NCBI RefSeq assembly: GCF_020164435.1
Contig: NZ_JAIUDQ010000001.1
Span: forward strand, 372,001-436,000
Direction of reading: 5' to 3'
Length of the DNA stretch: 64,000 nucleotides
Source: Phyllobacterium lublinensis
GTDB lineage: Bacteria; Pseudomonadota; Alphaproteobacteria; Rhizobiales; Rhizobiaceae
The notes beneath the pieces are model-generated. The model saw only the letters and a list, made by a program, of their open reading frames with translations, did not search any database and had not been told where the DNA came from. The translations under genes were made by a program, and so were the position numbers. Of this stretch, positions 61,255-64,000 are shown in pieces (positions within the stretch are counted from its first letter, which is position 1; each line of letters begins with the position of its first letter).

Positions 61255-61309
61255 CCAACACTTAACATCCCAATTTTACAATCTGCCTCGCGGCGGCAAG
61301 GAGTTTCCA

Positions 61310-61510
61310 ATGTCTGAATCCAAGCAGGTGCCGATCGCACCGCAGGCGGCGCTCAACGAGTACGCGGCGCTGAACGAATTTCAGCGCAATCGCAACCTGC
61401 TCCTTGCGCAGCAAGTCCACGAACTCTCCGCAACTGTCGACGTGCTTTGCGCTGAATTGGCTGAAACCAGGGCCGCGCTAGAGGCTGAGCTAAACAAGGA
61501 CGGCGCTTAA
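61310..61510 (+). CDS. Small coiled-coil protein (66 aa)
   Basis: A nearly continuous helix with heptads (LLLAQQVHELSATVDVLCAE, LAETRAALEAEL). AAGGAG precedes the ATG, and the stop directly abuts the tail-fibre start. Possibly a fibre or spanin-like accessory; unknown. Confidence 0.65.
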   Translation: MSESKQVPIAPQAALNEYAALNEFQRNRNLLLAQQVHELSATVDVLCAELAETRAALEAELNKDGA

Positions 61511-63229
61511 ATGGCTGTAAAACCTGATTACACCGCAGGAACGGTATCTGTATCCGCGGGCGGCACTGTCGTCACCGGTGTTGGCTCGTTTTGGGTTGCC
61601 GCAGATATTCAGCCTGGCGACACGTTCAAGGTAAAGAACCTTGACGCCATTATCCTGTCAGTCGACAGCAATAACCAGATCACCCTCAAGGAAGCTTGGA
61701 CGGGTGGAGCGCTCGCCGCTAGTGCATACGCGATCCGCTACCAGCCTGACGGGAGCCGATTTACGGCAGCCACTCGCGAACTGATCGAGCAGCTTGGAAA
61801 CGGTAACGTGTTGGCGCTATCAGGTCTGACGGGTGCTCTGGACGAAATACCAGTCTTTACTGGTGCCGGCGCTATGACGACGGTCAGTAAACAGGAGCTG
61901 ACAAAAGGGATTGACGTTGACGCCAAAGTCGAGACTCTTGCAGAGCGAGACGCTTATGACGGTCAGGCTGAGGGCTTTACCGTCCTTGTCGCAGATGTCG
62001 GAGATGGACGTTCAGCAGTTTATTTCAAAGCATCCAACACGCTGGGAGATTGGTCGGAACCAGCCTTTCTGACCGGGCCGAATGGGTCGTTCCAATCCAA
62101 GGGCAATTACAGCGGGGCGACCGCATACGTGCTTGGTGATGTGGTGCGGGATCAAGGTTCATCATGGGTGGCTAAAGGCGATACGACTGGCAACGCGCCG
62201 CCGTCACTTCCCACCGATAACAACACCTGGTGGGAGCTGTTAGCCGAGGCGGGCAACGGTTTTGTGTTCAGAGGGGACTATTCAGGCGCGACAGCGTACG
62301 TGAAAGATGATGTGGTCTTTGATCAAAACTCGTCATGGATCGCGCTGCAGGCCACGACTGGAAATGCACCGCCTACACTTCCAACGACCTCAAATGCCAA
62401 TTGGAAAGCGATAGCGGTCCGTGGTGCTGGTGACGTCAGCGGCCCGGCTATCTCCGTCGATGGCCGTTTGGTCGAATTTGACGGCACAAGTGGCAAAGCT
62501 ATCAAAGATGGTGGCGTCACAATTTCCACGTTTGTCAAAACATTGCTGGACGACGCTAGCGCTGGGGCTTTCAGGGACACTCTTGGTGGCGTCGGTGCAG
62601 TTCGACAACAAGCTTTTGTTACGGGTTCACCTACTACTTACACACCGCACGCCAATATGATTTTCTGCATTATTGAATGCATTGGCGGCGGCGGTGCCGG
62701 TGGTGGTGTGCTTGGTGTCGCCGGACAACAATGTACCGCTTCAGGTGGTGGCGGTGGTGGCTATTCTCGCAAGCTTGCAACAAAAGCCCAGGTGGGTGCT
62801 TCGCAATCACTGACAATTGGTGCCGGTGGCGTTACCGGTGGTGCAACAGCGGGCGGCAACGGTGGCGCAACGAGTGTAGGGACACTCTGCAAAGCAAATG
62901 GTGGAACTGGCGGTCCGATAGGTCAGTCGGGTGTTGCCATTAGTAACGGTGGTCCGGGCGGAAGTGTCACCGGTGCGATTGGTGATATACAGATTCCCGG
63001 CGGTGACGGTGGCGGAGGTATGGGTTCAGCAAACACCTTCTTGTTTTGTGGTTGGGGTGGCGGGTCATTTTATGCCGGTCAAACTACACCGCCGTTGGCA
63101 GCTAACGGCAACCCCGGAAAGGTACTTGGTGGCGGCGGTTCCGCTGGCAATTCGCTCGGTGCCACAAGCTATGCGGGCGGCAACGGTGCAACCGGTGCAA
63201 TTATCATCACTGAATTCTGTTCGTCTTAA
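61511..63229 (+). CDS. Tail fibre/adhesin with tandem CBM-like repeats and glycine-rich tip
   Basis: 572 residues. N-terminal attachment region, then two tandem carbohydrate-binding-like repeats (about residues 193-245 and 250-300; GDYSGATAYVKDDVVFDQNS pattern), a linker ending VRQQAFVTGSPTTYTPH, and a glycine-rich C-terminal domain (about 390-560: GGGGAGGGVLGVAGQQ, GGNGATGAIIITE). Gly-rich polyglycine-II tips are known from T-even-like adhesins. This is the likely main receptor-binding protein. Confidence 0.87.
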   Translation: MAVKPDYTAGTVSVSAGGTVVTGVGSFWVAADIQPGDTFKVKNLDAIILSVDSNNQITLKEAWTGGALAASAYAIRYQPDGSRFTAATRELIEQLGNGNVLALSGLTGALDEIPVFTGAGAMTTVSKQELTKGIDVDAKVETLAERDAYDGQAEGFTVLVADVGDGRSAVYFKASNTLGDWSEPAFLTGPNGSFQSKGNYSGATAYVLGDVVRDQGSSWVAKGDTTGNAPPSLPTDNNTWWELLAEAGNGFVFRGDYSGATAYVKDDVVFDQNSSWIALQATTGNAPPTLPTTSNANWKAIAVRGAGDVSGPAISVDGRLVEFDGTSGKAIKDGGVTISTFVKTLLDDASAGAFRDTLGGVGAVRQQAFVTGSPTTYTPHANMIFCIIECIGGGGAGGGVLGVAGQQCTASGGGGGGYSRKLATKAQVGASQSLTIGAGGVTGGATAGGNGGATSVGTLCKANGGTGGPIGQSGVAISNGGPGGSVTGAIGDIQIPGGDGGGGMGSANTFLFCGWGGGSFYAGQTTPPLAANGNPGKVLGGGGSAGNSLGATSYAGGNGATGAIIITEFCSS

Positions 63230-63240
63230 AAGGGGTCGCC

Positions 63241-63675
63241 ATGATGTTTCATGTTGAAGATTTTGCACCCATTGAAGGTGCGCCAAACCAATGGGTGCAT
63301 TCCAGCCTGCGCGAAATGGAAGACCCGGAAACCGGTGAACCCATTGAAGTCCGGATCAACGACGGGTGGTTTACTGGTCGTCCCGGCCAGACCCTCGAAA
63401 GTTTTGTCGCGGAGTTGAATGACCCCGATCCAGCCCCACGCGTTATTATTCCTGACCGCGTGTCACGCCGGCAGTTTAGGTTGCAGCTCATCGACGATGG
63501 TCTTCTGGCCCTCGTCGAGGGTTGGATTGCCACGCAGGACGAGCGGACGCAGGCAGCATATGCCGACAGCGGCACATTCGTCCGCACTGACGCTATGTTG
63601 CAGGATGGTTTTGCGGCGTTGGAATTTGATAGCCTAAGGGTGGATCAGTTCTTTACTGCAGCTGCGAAGCTCTAG
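63241..63675 (+). CDS. Tail-fibre assembly-type protein (144 aa)
   Basis: EDFAPIEGAPNQWVHSSLRE, TGEPIEVRINDGWFTGRPGQ, then VSRRQFRLQLIDDGLLALVE and a C-terminal helix region. The VSRRQFRLQL segment is shared with fibre-accessory proteins that follow phage fibres. AAAGGGG precedes the ATG. Confidence 0.68.
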   Translation: MMFHVEDFAPIEGAPNQWVHSSLREMEDPETGEPIEVRINDGWFTGRPGQTLESFVAELNDPDPAPRVIIPDRVSRRQFRLQLIDDGLLALVEGWIATQDERTQAAYADSGTFVRTDAMLQDGFAALEFDSLRVDQFFTAAAKL

Positions 63676-63681
63676 CAGTGA

Positions 63682-63720
63682 GGCTTGGCCGGCAGCGGAT
63701 GGCTTCGAACCGACCAAGCC
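63682..63720. terminator. Hairpin after the last tail gene
   Basis: GGCTTGGCCGG and CCGACCAAGCC form an 11-bp stem with one mismatch, just after the final tail gene. There is no T-run, so intrinsic termination is uncertain. Confidence 0.35.
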
Positions 63721-63761
63721 TTCATGCTGCTGGGTGAAGGGGAGCCCAACTGAACTAAACG

Positions 63762-63890
63762 CTATAATGCGGGATGGGTTCCCGACGGTTGAAGGCTCGG
63801 GGTAATGCCATCGGTGTAAACCGCCGATGCCACGATCACCATCGCCGCTATTATGATGAAGGCTAGGAGAACCACATCGCTCTTTGGCAT
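63762..63890 (-). CDS. Small membrane protein (42 aa)
   Basis: Minus-strand frame starting at the ATG at 63890: PKSDVVLLAFIIIAAMVIVA then SAVYTDGITPSLQ. One clear membrane helix near the N-terminus. No strong ribosome site. Possible lysis-related or cargo gene; speculative. Confidence 0.45.
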   Translation of the reverse strand: MPKSDVVLLAFIIIAAMVIVASAVYTDGITPSLQPSGTHPAL

Positions 63891-63925
63891 ACTTCGTAAT
63901 GTCTCGTATCCCGATCGGTGGCGCC

Positions 63926-64000
63926 CTACAACGCCCAATCTACTAATCGCACTGCCAGGTAAAGCATCAAACAGATGACAAAGATCGCGAGCGCGAAACC
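63926..64000 (-). CDS. C-terminal end of a small membrane protein, cut by the window
   Basis: 24 codons and a stop: FALAIFVICLMLYLAVRLVD, strongly hydrophobic. The frame is open to the right edge. Only the end is visible, so real coding is uncertain. Confidence 0.35.
   Translation of the reverse strand, partial: GFALAIFVICLMLYLAVRLVDWAL

Larger units (their letters stand above)
23026..64000. mobile_element. Siphovirus-type (HK97-like head, GTA-like tail) prophage, right end not reached
   Basis: It contains, in order, integrase and excisionase-like genes, a Bet recombination operon, an immunity region with repressor and Cro-like genes, a rightward early operon, a block of stress genes, terminase, protease-capsid, portal, connectors, tail tube, tape measure, baseplate and fibres. 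Tape measure plus tail-tube genes without sheath genes indicate a non-contractile tail. Structural genes look intact, with no frameshifts noticed. Lysis genes and attR are not visible, so the element probably extends past 64000. The 37.7-41.6 kb block may be a cargo insertion. Confidence 0.93.

Noticed and set aside
1..64000. CRISPR array
   Set aside because: No regularly spaced direct repeats with unique spacers were seen; the only regular repeats are the coding Gly-X-Y units.
63676..64000. Right attachment site (attR)
   Set aside because: No copy of the tRNA-Cys 3' end occurs here, and the phage reading continues to the edge.

Overview
The window looks like a chromosomal segment of a Hyphomicrobiales alphaproteobacterium, probably Brucellaceae or Phyllobacteriaceae. 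The evidence is the mid-to-high GC, the rhizobial-style gene set (AldR-alanine dehydrogenase, RhlE-type helicase, NnrD/E, DUF1203, DUF2171) and many TTG/GTG starts. The genus cannot be fixed from sequence alone. Two parts are clear: host chromosome (1 to about 23025) and a large siphovirus-type prophage (about 23026 to beyond the right edge).

Host part. A MocR-type regulator, cut by the window edge, is divergent from an EamA exporter. Then come a DEAD-box helicase, a tight operon (cysteine synthase-like, AlaX editing protein, 3-mercaptopyruvate sulfurtransferase, GNAT), a lipoprotein, a DUF1203 protein, alanine dehydrogenase with a divergent Lrp regulator, and an MmcQ/YjbR protein with a cyclopropane-fatty-acid synthase. 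A four-gene Csu/SCPU-type chaperone-usher pilus operon (11731-16410) follows, preceded by an intrinsic-terminator-like hairpin just ahead of the pilin start. It faces a GGDEF diguanylate cyclase. NnrD/E, several small membrane or proline-rich proteins and two tRNA genes (Asn, Cys) complete the host part.

Prophage. The integrase lies 23 bp beyond the 3' end of tRNA-Cys, so that tRNA is the likely attachment site. A leftward operon (24229-28888) of end-to-end overlapping genes holds a Bet recombinase, Gp157, a cytosine-methyltransferase-like protein and an HNH protein. The immunity region (28900-30912) has a LexA/CI-like S24 repressor, a Cro-like protein and related 19-bp palindromic operators at both ends. 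A secreted Sel1-repeat protein overlaps the repressor and is a probable lysogenic-conversion gene. The rightward early operon carries a GapR-like DUF2312 protein, an MT-A70 methyltransferase, a DUF1376 replication protein, a NusG-like factor and an unusual ClpP-like protease fused to an unknown domain.

Between the early and structural modules (37693-41615), on the opposite strand, lies a block of host-type stress genes: Hsp20 with a ROSE-like RNA thermometer leader, a general-stress/glycine-zipper protein, PepSY-like, DUF1236 and DUF3606 proteins, tiny membrane proteins, and a degenerate tRNA-Met-like gene. The late module then runs rightward: HNH, small and large terminase, a protease-capsid fusion, portal, a collagen-like fibre, connectors, tail tube, GTA-like tail chaperones, tape measure, baseplate (with an embedded GNAT), a J-like tip protein, three tandem paralogous fibre genes and a glycine-rich tail fibre. 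No lysis genes or attR are visible, so the prophage probably continues past the window.
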